64,000 nt of DNA from LMUY01 sp965199555 (GCA_965199555.1 CBDASJ010000020.1:62001-126000), one strand, 5' to 3'; positions 60,301 through 60,553 are shown, numbered from the stretch's first letter. The notes: generated by a model not told the origin, from the letters alone. Translations and numbers: made by a program.

Positions 60301-60553
60301 AGTCGATGTTGGGGCTGTTGGGCGCCTGGCTGTCGAAATACACCTGTTTGGTGTCGGTCAGGCTCAGCGTGTACGTGTTGACCTGCCCAGGCACGTCGAT
60401 GGCGCCGTGGACCGGCAACAGGTCCGCGGACATCAAAACGCGCGGCTCCAGCGTTTCGAACTCGAACCGGTTGGAGAATGCCGTTTCGGCCAGCAGGCGC
60501 CGCTTGCCGAAGCGCCGCTTGCGCGATGGGGTCGAGGGAACGCCGATGTCCAT
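21305..60553 (-). CDS. Giant LEPR-XLL multidomain surface protein (~13,080 aa)
   Basis: One uninterrupted frame of 13,082 codons, taken from ATG 60553 (other Met codons lie up to 60661). The first 34 residues are basic and hydrophilic with no signal peptide, then LEPRVLMSAD (35-44). Order of modules by approximate residue: alternating pre-peptidase-like units with three LamG-like inserts (45-3450), about 17 CARDB units (3455-5845), an IPT-like fold (5950-6045), an unassigned stretch, a propeller (6820-7070), nine Ig-like units (7295-8160), an Rhs-like part (8350-8620), a dockerin-like motif (8736-8783), two Big2-like units, a hydrophobic segment (9228-9268), a second propeller (9420-9865), a degenerate hydrolase fold (10150-10270), a metzincin (about 11020-11190), near-identical repeats (11400-12035), DUF4214 units (12365-12640) and two cohesin-like domains at the end. 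No RTX repeats. Likely a secreted or surface adhesin/scaffold. Confidence 0.9.
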   Translation of the reverse strand: MDIGVPSTPSRKRRFGKRRLLAETAFSNRFEFETLEPRVLMSADLLPVHGAIDVPGQVNTYTLSLTDTKQVYFDSQAPNSPNIDWTLQGPQGTVVDHRSFQNSDANGQAGTATLSLVPGNYSLSVSGNGTATGGYDFHLLDLAAATPITPGQAVTGTLNPGDSTELFQFTGTAGQQVFFDSHALSPQSTFWRVVGPENTSVFGPNGLGSDPNTATLERSGTYTVMVEGNVNQTMPAPFSFTVYPVTKTTAPLTLGQTTAGNLLTPGHADEYDFSVAQPTNVLFDSLSNRGDVTWTLTGPSGDIVSQQALSRADGDEVGGSSAVNLNPGNYHLTVAGVNAATGPYAFRLLDMGAAPTVANDAVLSGTIDDAGAAAASLHGGAGAPLTGPAADRSISFGDAAVAATVPGSPLLQPQVFTVEAWVNPAFNQPAPATILRQGAPGSGYALLVGGDGHLQFDLDGVVVEAPTAVQQGVWTHVAGTFDGTTMRLVVNGVDVADGAFAGPATYDGNGLTLGASDPAGNNGWVGELDEVRVWNTPRNAATIGAASTTEAAAQPGLVAVYHFDEASGLTLADSSGNGLNATLGNLPGTSTQLLNFSLAAGQTYFLNALSVTGGITARLYAPSGALLDDLGQLRDQGGITAPVTGTYTLALEGSVGATAEASYSVRLVTGTVASNTLVPGATQSGSIAAPGQAAAYSFTLGGPTQLAFDTLAAANGLQWSLTGPRGTEVSNQGLLSTDGQNSTGSDLLVLPAGRYTLTINGQGASTGAYSFRLLDAAAATAFALGDSVTAAVDQPGGNLLYRFDAQAGDTVSFQVGAGAGAATWRLLDPYGRPVFGPTATYDQTGVALSATGTYLLSVEGSAYDGSAPTLQFTSSLDSHSAPAAASGTPIALNNAVSGTLDGNGGPADYTFTVAAGARLSFANLSGVNYAANWSITGPRGQEVAPQSFTGSPQEIDLPLDGTYQLQVTGSPGTNYAFELLDLRAPAAVLPTDGSTLSATLTPSVGQVAYAFDAAAGTNIYLAASNDNYLSYTLLDPYGRAVQQGGLGNSILTVGTAGRYTLLLSGNPYTSGSADYSLALTPIADPAPVALALGTDTEGTIAVPGETNRYTFTVGTAGRFVLSSATLNNAQITLSGPGGPLFTRNLSDLTNLPSGSPVFTLTAGTYTVAISSTDRSNPTGYGFALTDLASATALTPGTTVNATLTPKTSIAVYTVAAQAGTQLRLQGYANYYGGEGLLVLDPSGKPLANWQGSNNTLSFAVPTTGTYTILYEGRLAYGDGPAGSVNYSIVAFEDPAPTPITPGTRETGTLADGNSVARYALTATAGQQLVFDSLTNNGSLHWTLTGPDGFYTGNNFDGSDASYLGRDPVLTLASGSYVLTITSDNGAAFDFRLLDLAGATALPAGTTVSGAETPGNATTIYTFDATAGVPLDLSTTDPNNLLSFRLLDPFGGQVWGPQAAGMRLFTPGATGRYYLLVEGDVYSGAGSNPFTVSVTTVPQPTVALAGLSSAHGPFSVPGQVGTGLAFTGQDTISVQDGPATELGTAFTVEAWINPDQIQSPLLPILAKVSPAGQPSYALYLDNGDRIVFAISDGSNSYRLYTNYGVVPTGSWTHVAATLDPGSGQMTLYLNGVQMAQQGYGSFNPAASGGAFYLAPPPSLTNGGTAAFEGGLDDVRLWTVARTQAQIAGDMTTALAGTEAGLALYLPLNEPSGSATVADRGPNAAIGTVQHEFGGLDNVVEGRIATPFETDRYTFTLAQATRLVIDGLSDNDNFNVTLTGPNGISITRQIDRSDSLDLYDNPVLALPAGAYTLAVSSNNPATGSYAFRLLDLSEAATMPLNTAVNFTLPAGFATQAFTFQGTAGTTLLFDPLNNPVGSGDVSVRILDPLGRQLYGPASFDPHTDIPTLSLTGSYTVLIEGRSYDRSGPLQIGFALDTVVTRAATLTIGAPNPSPGPIWGGLRTPGTGLTLTGADEVDVPAGPVTQQTGSLTLEATVRLDRLDNSYVPIATDVSSDGSLRAYGLYVANDGSVVGTAQDAFGDIGVRSNGGLIGVGTVYTLGLVIDRTAGVMSLFVNGVQVASTGIRTAPGVVAVGPLVLGATNESSPGYSRLTGAIGNVRLWSVALSGAALAADIATPPAANSAGLVLDLPFTEGSGSTSANIAAPGGQATLVSTNTDGITGNLQRPGEKDAYTFTVTQMTRLVVDSLSGNGALRWTVSGPYGQIATNLLTQTNGYDNGYNRVITLPPGSYTFTISADGAGQGAYNIRLLDIDAAAAPLTLGSAVTGVLEPADREAVYSFTANAGDPFFFDANGANGEVSWRLVGPDGQQLGGPRSFNQTAVTLTESGTWTILVEGRANQSGRSSYSFTPIISPTITAALTLGQTVNGTIAVASGANAYTFALSAPGQLVFDSLTANNQFVWTLTGPNGAVVSGRGFNSSDGGNIGGGTVLELPAGQYTLTVQSSGDTTGSYAFRMLDVAAGTAVAADTPVAGTLGDGGADTNVYLFTATARERVDFVATSNSSSGTVWRLMDPHGNLVFGPNGLADSGPLTLEAGTYTLLVEGAPGQTGGASYGFTIGSVPVQSANGQTAQDFDTPGLLPYALANVSGPAAVLVPGATGTALQLTASGDQLQNNAAFFPVTTDGPLQQVTVDLDFTINQAGGNRDSSLVVALLDAATWGNSGPGGNLFSNAGLANSLAIAFDTNNDYGGDGSSNHIAIRSGGGLVSQQLVSPASVDLGSGSPVHATITVSQTDGGALVTVVLTPRGGTAFTAVSNLFVGGYALEASRVAVGGANRYDTANQSVDNIAINAVAGSDPAQPITLGQSVTGSILVPNAVETYAFDLAAVTQVVFDNLTSDSNNFLYSISGPAGTAASGQLYSSDSGDRGGTNLLTLPAGHYVVSVSRQYGQTGAFGFHLLDTGTAAAISLGTVNDPPLQVTLNPGNATALFSFAATAGQVAFLDNMGDRPDVFIRILDPNGNLVTGPNYIDNIGPLRLSTTGTYLLEVEGQRYETGPKTISFNLVDASDRVAPLTLGQAFTGTVAEPGQRDIHTFTLTQGTLLYPDALSYDGNLVWALYGPAGLVDSRSFTNTDGVERSSGDPVGFYAPVGSYQLVVTRNGTGTGGYQFNLQDLAQAAPLALGSPVATSLDPADGTQAFAITAQAGQAIHLSATGAPNVSLRLLDSAGRLIAFVQDANQGVDTPVLGSTGTYTLLVEGYVGAGSGAQAITVRADLITQPVQATTLGALVEATIATPGQRQVYTFTVTSPTNVLIDPLGFDGRFNWSLTLLDGGVVTRAFDASYGTESYYNYQPNPLLLLGAGSYTLSIGASQNATGTASLRIIDTSAQPVITPGVPVSGVLSPVGADNVYQLAGTKGQQFYFAGLAQAGGGAIWKLADPNGNLVFDTGFGNAGLVTLPATGTYLLMLLDENNDYAPPLTYTFDVFDNAPAAPVPLLTADTQPGPDLQVQGLAVSAPGGVIQSGSPITVFWQDANTGTAATTGAWTDRVVVTNLTTGAIIAEESLAADSTALASGGTALRSLSVTLPPGGTAVGQLQVRVTADSTNAVAEHNPQGSAEGNNAAAVTVTSVLASYADLQATNLAVSPAGEFTPGQPVTVTWTTSNTGGADTANGWTEQLIVRDTTTGHQVAEVTVVQAAALAAGASVQRSVVVTWPAAGGDSTGRYSFVVTVDTKNEVFEANPAGTGESNNLTEADVLSAPDLTVNGLRLATQGANLLANPGFENGYAGWTVNPEASATPTDTAPFDGFGYYYAGDTASGLAQQTVSLLSGIVTAGAIDAGQFDVSFGGFQRSYPQSPADHGTITLTFLDAGGNALSVATVQGTDGTGGWALSSQQVAIPVGARSVTYAFTATRNTGSADDAYLDDAFVRVVPHGSSPATPTAGQQVTLTWTDNNSGTAATPLPWTDLLTVVNQTTGATIVRLAVPANPGAGGLLPGGSLARSVTFTLPNTADGSGPLLISVTANRDVNNNAQVTEASANGDAPYNNTAQLPVTAVMGSTADLVASGLTVPAAGQGGGTVTIGYTVTNHGSVATGAGSWVDQVVFSTDAIIGNADDVVIGSIVHTGALAPGASYTGQQTVILPTQFDGTGFIAVLTDAAGAVPEPNRGNEYIAGPAPIAITSPYSDLSTEAVAAPAAANEGDRITVSWRVRNLGDAATDAAAGWTDRVYLATGDSVTAGSILLGALPHAAALADGASYTATATFVLPGGTTGAYHVLVVTDADGGQYQGSNRTGNDTAEAPGTLQIGAQPLPDLTVTAVSIPAATVPGVPTVVSFTVTNQGQAVARGPWVDQLVLLYGANFASSVSLGSFARNFDLLSGASYTVTATVTLPVLPDGLAEIAATADAANQVSESGEGNNTLDSAAFTVVHPDLVPLSVNAATALVSGQTLTVTWTTANQGTGPALPGWSETVTLVQNGTSVVIGTIAQTSPLAAGASVARRVDYTLPISFAGAYQIVVTVDAANTVTETAAGEANNTATASLAVTLAPFADLAVGNVTAPAVTVADPATVTVGWTVTNVGTGAGVTGNWTDEIVLSKDGTVGNADDIVLGRYAHAGGLAAGQSYANSETITLPPGFSGRYQLFVVTNVDGTVFENGSVANDTAALATPFDVVPYAYADDVVTAVRPATGATSGQSLALTWTVANQGIGVTDVSEWTDSVYLSTSPTGANGLLLGTFDHLGFLTVGSSYTRTANVTLPNGISGTYYFTVVTAGTGTPNYDSARPGATISGPGAPYEFIYTTNDTGVSGATTVTLAPAPDLVVSTVTAPATAAEGTAVNVSWTVSNTGRGPADGNWTDNLVLHRIGDPNPGTVLGSYTHQGPLVAGQSYSRTEQVILPLHISGAYEFLVVTDAANAVYEGAGEADNSTATTTPTQVTVLPRPDLVVSNVTVPATVIAGASVSLSYVVSNAGPVSTGATGWTDNVYLSLDGLAADGTLVSSLPNGAALDPQGQYSATTGSFTIPIRYSGTVYLIVVADANGAVDQYPFNNSTTVTPIYVNPLPLADLVVSAVTAPALTFAGNQATVHYTVTNQGPGATNLGSYAEQIWLTTDKQRPNPAKGDILLTETTHVGVLAPGAGYDRSVTVTIPPVALSGTYYLTAWVDPYGTLLQTELATNNNPDDPHEIQNDNYKAGNALTGGTEIIAPPAAPAAPLPDVAVTAVTADPVGAATQAFTFSWTVTNNGAGAAVDPGLPSPWVDTVYLSSTPTLTAPGASVWTLGSYARQSDLQAGQSYTNTQTVTLNPAARGLYVIVVTSLATDPAKANNTGSTTTNVTGTIPDLRVQSVTAASSADSGEATTISYTVTNASTTPVWSGTQYWEDDVYLSPDSTFNASRATLLGTVEHANTGLAGGASYTDSLTATLPAGIGGTYHVYVFVNQYRGQPAQVDTAGDNGSDLSYYSQHAYANPAGDSGSTTLPVVFKEAELQVSNLVLPGTVAAGSTVTATYTVTNVGNRATRVSAWTDKAFLSLDASLDNGDDLLTVQRPDGSFIPAMSQHSGVLAAGASYTATITFTVPFEVSGPFNIILEADSGYGASGFSPSSISPRLQGIGGSATGAVQSFGNVGHNLAAQAVTVTPATLPDLVVGSVAAPAVATVGKTFSVSYTVTNAGGATSPIQSSWNDLLYLSADGNLDTQADRYIGSIRHTGGLAAGDSYSNTFTYNVPNNLPGDSYYVFVVTDPAITNMTGEVFETNDANNARSAALPMVIDTPPPTDLQVDSVSVPSSATAGQPITITWTDSNHSSVPVDGTWTDAVYLSATPVWNVSDPVLGHVSHTGTLQQGDSAQLSLQATLPGVAGGNYYIIVRSNVYDTIYEGPYAANDTTASASTVAVTVPSLTIGSPLTATLLPGNELLYQVVVPEGQTLRVTLAANNSQSVDTLYIKYGSAPTSASYDATAAAGGLSSSLAVLVPSTSPGVYYVLVQGYSGPAAGTGVTLLAEELPLAITNVSTDVGGAGKYVTATITGAQFSAAATVKLVEPGIAEYSPVSYKVVNSTEIIAEFDLTGAPYAQYDVQVTNPNGAQAIIPYRFLVEQTIQPDETVGIGGSRTILAGDSQTYSIALDNLGNLNAPYTFFQFGAPNLGYNPIVYGLPFLTVSSNVTGAPANNASSANANVPYSSLNSVVDTDGYYTSSGFLLNAAAGSANGVSFTVNTYPGLQALSDRAFSSFRALAETFAPDLDKYLAHGASGISDWWTAYKAEVSQGNPQLAGVLDQIDFVGQYEQNQSVPAADIIPFIPFRFNIFAAATSMTQAEFVSYMTNQALQLRTNIIASVGTANAAPASLLALVADPTRFVNLELAALESAGILQPAGGVEPLSQQQDIQSLLSTLATGILYGPAGSQIRSTGDLLSFFDNLTTLYGNDPSKLAPLSGTDPRQDQDYSYAIPIPALPTASQYDQHLSTPTSFEAFNIYVPWVPFEDRGAGLPADFQINGPSPASADPFASLNFSGYFANSNAAASIASISGPQTFDTAGFLPAAADLPYTVNFANPAAAGSAVNQITIVTQLDASIDPRSFQLGAIKVGDITISVPAGRSTFTADIDFTATRGFILRVSAGIDLTQAIPAAKWVIQAINPLTGEVLTNGLRGLLPPNNAEGAGAGYVSWTAQLKSGVATGTNVSASASVAFDTLPPQVTAPLTQVADTVAPTTTLTATRIGTSNSYTVAYRAADDAGGSGFAHETLYVSVDGGNYTIWQSQVTAASGTFVFQGQAGHSYKFLGLARDNAGNGEKPADPTLQAPSDGSAVNLGTTPQVTTTAPDYGVAPAPVATPSTNILFTAAQRGVPSAVASTLPSSFASVLAPFTAHEFAGGIAQSEAGIGPQAIVELPSGQFLVSGGATRGSLYRIAANGTQAATPLITLPYAIGSMAFDTAGRLWAATAGGPLLQLDPLTGQILGSYGTGITRALAVDSNSGTIFVSTNAGVSTFDPVAHSFTQWSRDGNLRVNSLAVDNAGNLWAVTWPDRRQVVEFNADHRAVLKLSFDSDVDSIAFGQAGTALAGLMFVSHNDGPADATGAASPQSELTMVDTATLQQVALARGGTRGGVVVTTTDGRVLLSQTNEVDVISPAYAPTVTATNVPDGSLVPLPLPYLSVTFDEDLSTDSSLAGSAVNPANYTLVGAANGAEAVRGISYDAKTHTVLLAFGLLPPDSYTLTVSNVVSTEGIALPTPYTTHFQGLADLTGRVQITVSDTRTDHADGTVSYDLQLTNVASRAIVLPALLVLDPSNGTSGLPEGTTGRTSDGRFLINLGSDLPAGGVLLPGASVSGQTVTILLNNNTRPDFTLGVSASTGRDVAPVFASVPPTGTAVGSQFSYQAVATSASGNALIYSLLSGPKGLAIDPQTGLVSWTVPATAPAQTTVSIQVFDSEGDSAIQSFILAVQSGVQAPYFVSLPTVENGTEGTPISFTVIVADPSGAATLVTGNNLPPGASFNPQTRVFTWTPSYSAAGTYAEPTFSVTDGNQTATQSVTFAIAQAPQPVTLAPVAAQTVSAGDRLVLLPQVTAAPGAVLTYTIDNLPFGAAIDAHTGKFTWTPPYHSQGSYSFNLSVTDGTTTATQAVAIKVLYANTAPVFLNNGGYQVYDGQALSITVFAFDPNNPDYAPPVKGNGAPVAQSPFAASVAVTPIGTLPPGASFDPATLQFTWTPSFAQVGQTSVSFLATQIGSGFTGTPLTTTVTLPITVLPLVLPPVIAPVANATVNAGSTVTLPVSATDPQGRAISFSLLNDAQGYAVPSFITLADRGNGTATLTLAPQPGAPTDTTIDLVATTAADANGPAQSSRVAFVVHVASLDQPPVLTPLGDVVLGSSGTVDIPLHATDALQRPLTWSVSGFAGAQIVLSPVYGQAALVITTAGAAALGDHPITVTVTDDGNAGATAPESSSASFLLRVRDTDAAPVLAPVGNQQAAEGAAFTLQLSATDPDGDGVSYSATGLPAGATLGVRTGLLSWTPNFSQAGTYPVTLTATDGQLSTSETISIQVVQVTRAPLLTPILPQTARPGVDLNLAVQVTELDNQPVALQAITLPNGATFDPATGVFDWTPTALQSGLFTVTLAATNPENQTGTESFTVSVAKVDLPPVLAASDHDFVIGRAGSFALGATTPEQGAVLTYSATDLPQGAVLDRSTGIVTWTPGPGQAGVYSPTFFVSDGTLTTADTIDLRAFASLPAPDVRLNVTPSFPSVPGQPVVVQPIAAGLSNIVSLTLYENGVAVPLDANGTATITPTQPGKIELLAVAVDADGAVGQASFTLKTRDPAATAAPVVAFAPATQGAFLPEPGTIAGTVADSNLDSWTLQIAYGVGTTVGSYALLASGTNQVNGTLAALDPGLLQAGFYTLLLTATNISGQVSTTQTAIEVDGQDGAGVYERQVTDLQATFDGIPFSLQRDYSSQAGTTGLFGPGWQLNPYDVALQLNVPSTGLEAQGAYAPFATDTRLYLTRPDGVRTGFTFTPVAQQLGSTTVYHPAWTADDPAAGWTLAMLNTATLIKAGSRFYDSATGLPYNPSGSTGASYLLTGPTGIGYQIDPKNGVVQITSPQGKLILGSSGVTAPDGSGIQFVRDNAGRIIRAQSTSGDTIAYTYNAAGQLVSARDIVNATDEMYAYDAQGRLIAAVAGGGGGSSLSYPAASGTQAVTSTPVLADLGDAAQFTGHPRTDALAAGRSNTYTFSLRPSEVASAANGAVIVRVALTALNGEALSAPVIDGATVLSSVTNGNQVTALFALTEAQLYRLTVAGAAAGYTLALSFAGDANGDGKVDGLDSQSVAAGAAGADVTGDGRVDAQDAQVVAANYGVRADSGPVLATALPSFLTHVDLADSLALSAIASDPFGDTLSFRIVGVTNGTAELSIDGQSLLFTPTNGFSGDATLTVVADDGFLQTAAATVTIHVSAAALTHVDFLQDNIQFTVAGTVAEVEAYADFTDQKGVLVPLSYVGATTDNSAVATVRTDGILTAVGNGYTVLRASRGGIATATVVSVGTPTDGVGLLTQLFGIEAYPATATLTVGATRQIVTSLGDLEQQFVRGAADHVTYVSMDSGIATVDANGLITAVSDGTVDIRVIYEYGEADVRLQVAEPLVANSATIGAQGGVIRNADGVQLGIGAGALAANTTVSVTTMTESQLAIPVPEQSPGEFSFAGAFHLDLGGAVLAAPVQIAVPVAPSVGSPGDAVYFFYQDSLPIGPNGALKTVWSVIDDGVIGADGIARSASPPYPGLTRGGNILVARTAQQLTTVSVSGLDEAGSFFLLAAGGTIAAAGVATGTFPAILAGAAIAAYGFSLVLPLEQQANEIQQFASFNNKTYTMTPIVVDTTNHAGLLHVQSTVTAPPPGVPQAAPVIQSLAVQNYSTLTSLATITIQVTNIPDPKDTHVEFFAVGSTSPLAIVTYGDATYSIAELVGGIASPIYTITVIVPTNVLLGAVDIVVGTGLIPGRYNDGVSATLSNRGGFAYVASQQNNSLDIIDRTQENVPVGTNTTATNQVIQQIPLKATPLATVTTPDSSRVYIATLHGIDILDGFTHALFNPTGTGITVDSSGNITRYDPSGHIDLPGNDVVTALTLDSSGNYLYAAGTGVVYRIDLRYGLASFGTYTTISLGGAIFGLPPQSTGYISTLAINADGTRLFVGVPASRLFAGPNSYISGGRDESVIQIVDINPNDATGKNAGDYLQVIYSAEVGYDLYQITPTSDPLRMAFTTRGNYNDGFNTLQLGASADPSKVTVSINAGGAALSLAINDKPIGVTAYGSGGDPAVPLSQQYYKSTSQYYDLDNHNASGVAITTNLLYAFVGDYGLPLMYSENPEQAYYNEVLHDTGSKITVIYDPFNTLGAGARVLGSTTPIPDSFLTSLVLDPANQKLYALFSGIDNVVVFDVAALEKQASSPATLGPASLNPRVDPLDFNAATISLNDAPPVTLPGISVGAESVGLSVDFNAPLTLLGPTGTVDVDPATTGVQRLVFDWLVDPTLAGTGTQSYLYVSAEPSGQGLWPSDPPRTRITLLNGGNAPDLPADADGDPGRIYTPPVGFAGFLQGKTYLVKDGTSMPQVIANDPANPLKPGETRVIFDPSFAAILTAGQQIYWGVSIDKTEQRVSSSFQTAAVGPLPGQSYGPVTVLTDGFVFNANTLLGANVTTSGSFFSGTAQSLQTPADFIQFGRAVLQADGGGVILEYNKLNGQWVDLDDPSKVGAAALIAGKAVVLVSDWTSESDISDTGFAEAAADAIFAALVDLNTQTGKGLLGSGASVQFIGQDRGASVNSAIVERFDAYYPAIKNITVTSLDPESADSVQQTLQIPLEAIAKDVEALSTLLQAGLVLGVGATAAVTAANPELVAGAVTTIEELTAAYNALKALKAGIETVITYANALDLLINPIGYGSNFADPTVTRWSNEGYAENYYQQSANQTFPQSSTLDSTLGGLNINAGTKAGYQSFAPVAAYTFTFNGEAIANQDVSLNLNAVTGFGFDDFGSNATSLGAPAGIGGPDNRLLSWYAGTVNTSIQQFDGSVIDRRLSDKGLRATVDGFGEAGAEALYTSAGWYAVNPTAVTGDKADQSTGGILASLNSALFGQIREGVGEGFYYSPGGGGAQYHPTGSASLGVNASTLPSTGTPGQPTTLQTVFNGDFESGTNQSLLTYLLQPNGYVLKPVVTKLTGGTITGVNAGGLTTDGGKAASADIPNPAGRFPFSYSLPGWSFQGGSGYTFGFQGLAGLGTNNVTADITGLFVFQLNAPSLLNAVSKAFGQTLTAALNEAFSNRSKLATAVAAAASTNGPIDPTAQQIGSQQTTWLGLIDTKLQSMAEAAPTNVPLQTAYNLYHQLYTANPLQDPTVTSTTGSGIGQFIQTLNNALGALIDGIFPTTNPDGSSRSDYELLLGGPTAIRDFFSAVAKSLGGANLITPVVKSIADAFTNFTTLTHDRLLVPPTGANYLEFSLFEPFVVTTASTVTLTVTPDDNGVLDPAHAISQTFAVNPAWFTTYTYAMQIPQSLAGHMVTFTLTQGTFESDETLALDASGQLTAVTAASDPLSEFYFLNNVQFSATNDGNAPQLGVVSTASSLGITNPNLTLDEVNRAATEARQYWIDSGLVANAATILPTTHIVVGQLSDGAIGDYDAASNTINIDANALGVGWYTGLDNSAFTAGPNGTLVALPGMAAATEFDLLTVLEHEYGHALGIPDFPDSAVPGALMSLDLNEGVRIFPAAEDIAYAQAQKATAPVVTRGDVEAQLGAAPAGSNAPLAPATPAAAPGLLTNGGFSVTNPSAGGFGWTEAGGVTVANGQATLSEVRNQISSLTQDFTLSPGQATLSFTLVGGQLFQDSGAAGDAFEVALRDTATGRSVLGSVGLSGTDDLLDIQANGTVFLAQGVSVSGLTADGRLDLATGPHTVTIDLSHVPAADALALEFGLTTFGTHPAFVSVSQVGAAALPIGPVANPDTVTVQEGGTATVDVLANDQGSGLALSSVSTPQHGTAQIVGNAIRYVAAAGYLGSDGFTYTETDSSGRTASVAVTVLIVPPAPAAAADAATVVSGKSVLIDVLANDSGANLVLTSVTAPANGTVVLEDGEILYTPTAGYVGPDSFSYVATDTTGRAVTAAVSVTVTAAPVQPGAPVAGADTATVVSGKSVLIDVLANDSGTGLVLTAVTAPADGTATIQNGQILYTPTAGYVGTDTFSYVTTDANGQAVTAAVSVTVTAAPVQPGAPVAGADSATVVSGQSVLIDVLANDTGTGLVLTAVTAPADGTATIQNGQILYTPTAGYVGPDTFSYVTTDANGRAVTAAVLVTVTAAPVQPGTPVAGADTATVVSGKSVLIDVLANDSGTGLVLTAVTAPADGTATIQNGQILYTPTAGYVGTDAFSYVTTDANGQAVTAAVSVTVTAAPVQPGAPVAGADTATVVSGKSVLIDVLANDTGARLVLTAVTAPADGTATIQDGQILYTPTAGYVGTDTFSYVTTDANGQAVTAAVSVTVTAAPVHPGAPVAGADTATVVSGKSVLIDVLANDSGSGLVLTAVTLPANGTATIQDGKILYTPADGYVGSDGFTYVTADADGLTATGTVSITVTAPGTGTGAPPLSLSSPTLSVGENGGATAIGIQPPTGGAPGGLRVVLGALPGNGTVTLADGTPVSLGQVLTVAQLTGLLFAPAAGVFGQTGQLGYAVTDSAGSTATGAATLVIGPAVGNPVVAPSTTVSDAAGSAAVAIGIAAPTDPNYPAEQLTVTVTALPGNGTVTLADGTPLAGPGQVLTVAQLAGLLFAPGPEAGSSLFTFTVADPAGNTATGAALLAVLPAQPGDTVAAPQLGLVLSGGPSVLRAISDAANPLIAGTTTPGATVTLSGGLGSAVADANGYFAIALPGGTVPVTGLRLSFVATATLPGMAASPASSTVSLLILPQPDAVGTVTADLSSEDVASLLNAGYALSVGQAEQVQLVDGTLSVGPDTPAAFVQRLYLGLLGRPADAAGLSAWVQFLSQGVSEAQVASDILALPEYLATAQPGSEAEFVSRLYAGFLGRAPSASELAAWLDPAIQALGHGAIAAGIAEGAEAKAFAAAATAKLFVRDPLGTAVHEIYETALGREVELDALADWKALLQAQGLQQVTAEILGNPESTARHVVQTDAQFVVDIYLSGLGRAPSPDEGDTFVGLLQSGALGRADLVQGVALSPEAHAHLTSDMFGQPPSVAAVPTVQVTVGQSAAVTLVATDPDHTAARFSLLSGPAGTTIDPSTGVLSITPALAGTSTIVVAATDPTGLSTTEAVTVMAVPPVPFTPSSSGVTMAAATLLPREDVEASPGLPVQFGSADAVSSVVFTVAFDPATLVVHGAAADDRLPSGTEILFSTAALEDGRTEATVAVNAPAPIAAGVGPLVQLAASASPGAPWGGSAPMALSIVSVDGVPQGLAAASGTQTVGYPVPDLGGAGRVLSVVDGGSALWRAADAAASAPWAEPDLTVLASTDTPLLSVPASLPAASGGAVTLPLTVDPAVTLQGGAVTLRFDPDALELTAVRADAGFALGVDTSLVARGSLTVTLGQAAVAGVLASFDFRVASDVPAGTELTVTAAADALQSQAAVPAGAAAVDTAAVEVITAPDPGLADPGPDGWDAANWNHHYGHTRAAQARLLAGD
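21420..22315 (-). other. Two cohesin-like domains at the C-terminus of the giant protein
   Basis: The segments near 22.3-21.97 and 21.8-21.42 kb share the cohesin outline: PVQFG or TLPLTV at the start, a strand FDPATLVVHGA or FDPDALELTAV, and a VPAGTELTVT-type late strand. Assignment is by pattern only; the sequence identity to known cohesins would be low. Confidence 0.55.
22640..23455 (-). other. DUF4214 units near the C-terminus of the giant protein
   Basis: About three helical units with the pattern FVQRLYLGLLGRPADAAGLS, FVSRLYAGFLGRAPSASELA and FVVDIYLSGLGRAPSPDEGD. DUF4214 occurs in large secreted and S-layer-like proteins, often close to the C-terminus; function is unknown. Confidence 0.8.
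24450..26375 (-). repeat. Tandem 276-bp repeats encoding 92-residue cadherin-like units
   Basis: Seven units in a row. The central four (about 24,733-25,837) are nearly identical and exactly 276 bp each; the flanking ones are diverged, most of all the first (5' of the gene). Each encodes TVVSGKSVLIDVLANDSG, a TPTAGYVG turn and a VTAAVSVTVTAAPVQP linker, the form of VCBS/cadherin-like domains. High DNA identity means recent duplication or gene conversion, and copy number may vary between strains. Confidence 0.9.
26990..27500 (-). other. Metzincin-type protease domain within the giant protein
   Basis: The zinc motif HEYGHALGIPD begins at residue 11,137 (His codon at 27143-27145). It fits HExxHxxGxxH/D with Asp as third ligand, and a possible Met-turn (GALMSLD) follows. 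The preceding helix and strands (LDEVNRAATEARQYWI; TINIDANALGVGWY) match the matrixin/serralysin-like layout. The domain could process the giant protein itself or act outside the cell. Confidence 0.7.
34205..34346 (-). other. Dockerin-like Ca-binding motif within the giant protein
   Basis: Two EF-hand-like loops, DANGDGKVDGLD and DVTGDGRVDAQD, each followed by a short helix and spaced as in dockerin type I modules. It lies mid-protein, about 4,000 residues before two cohesin-like folds. Confidence 0.65.
36075..38672 (-). repeat. Nine Ig-like (He_PIG-type) modules
   Basis: About nine units of 85-100 residues, most with a (L/I)PxGAxxDxxTGxxxWTP core followed by GxYxxxxxVTDG. These putative Ig folds are common in surface adhesins and form a rigid stalk. 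Confidence 0.75.
43020..50190 (-). repeat. Array of about 17 CARDB modules
   Basis: Successive units of about 130-150 residues start with DLxVxxVxxP and contain a WTxxNxGxxxA strand, a W(T/V)DxVYLS strand, and a closing YxxxVVTDAxNxVxE. This is the CARDB beta-sandwich (cell-adhesion related) found in tandem in bacterial and archaeal surface proteins. Units are diverged, so the array is old compared with the 276-bp repeats nearer the C-terminus. Confidence 0.8.
50200..60420 (-). repeat. Alternating pre-peptidase-like (PPC) module array with LamG inserts
   Basis: Protein-level repeats, diverged at the DNA level. Two types alternate. Type A carries FDSL-x-WTLTGPxG and ends in a phrase such as YAFRLLDL (about 12 copies). 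Type B carries WRLLDPxGxxxFGP and ends in TYxLLVEG. Three LamG-like lectin folds interrupt the series near 59.3-58.9, 55.9-55.5 and 54.65-54.15 kb, each with a FVNGVQV-type strand and an xVRLW close. Confidence 0.75.
60422..60451 (-). other. LEPR-XLL motif of the giant protein
   Basis: Codons for LEPRVLMSAD, residues 35-44. A motif of this form near the N-terminus marks very large secreted proteins in several Gram-negative lineages and is thought to be a sorting signal. It replaces a normal Sec signal peptide here. Confidence 0.85.
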
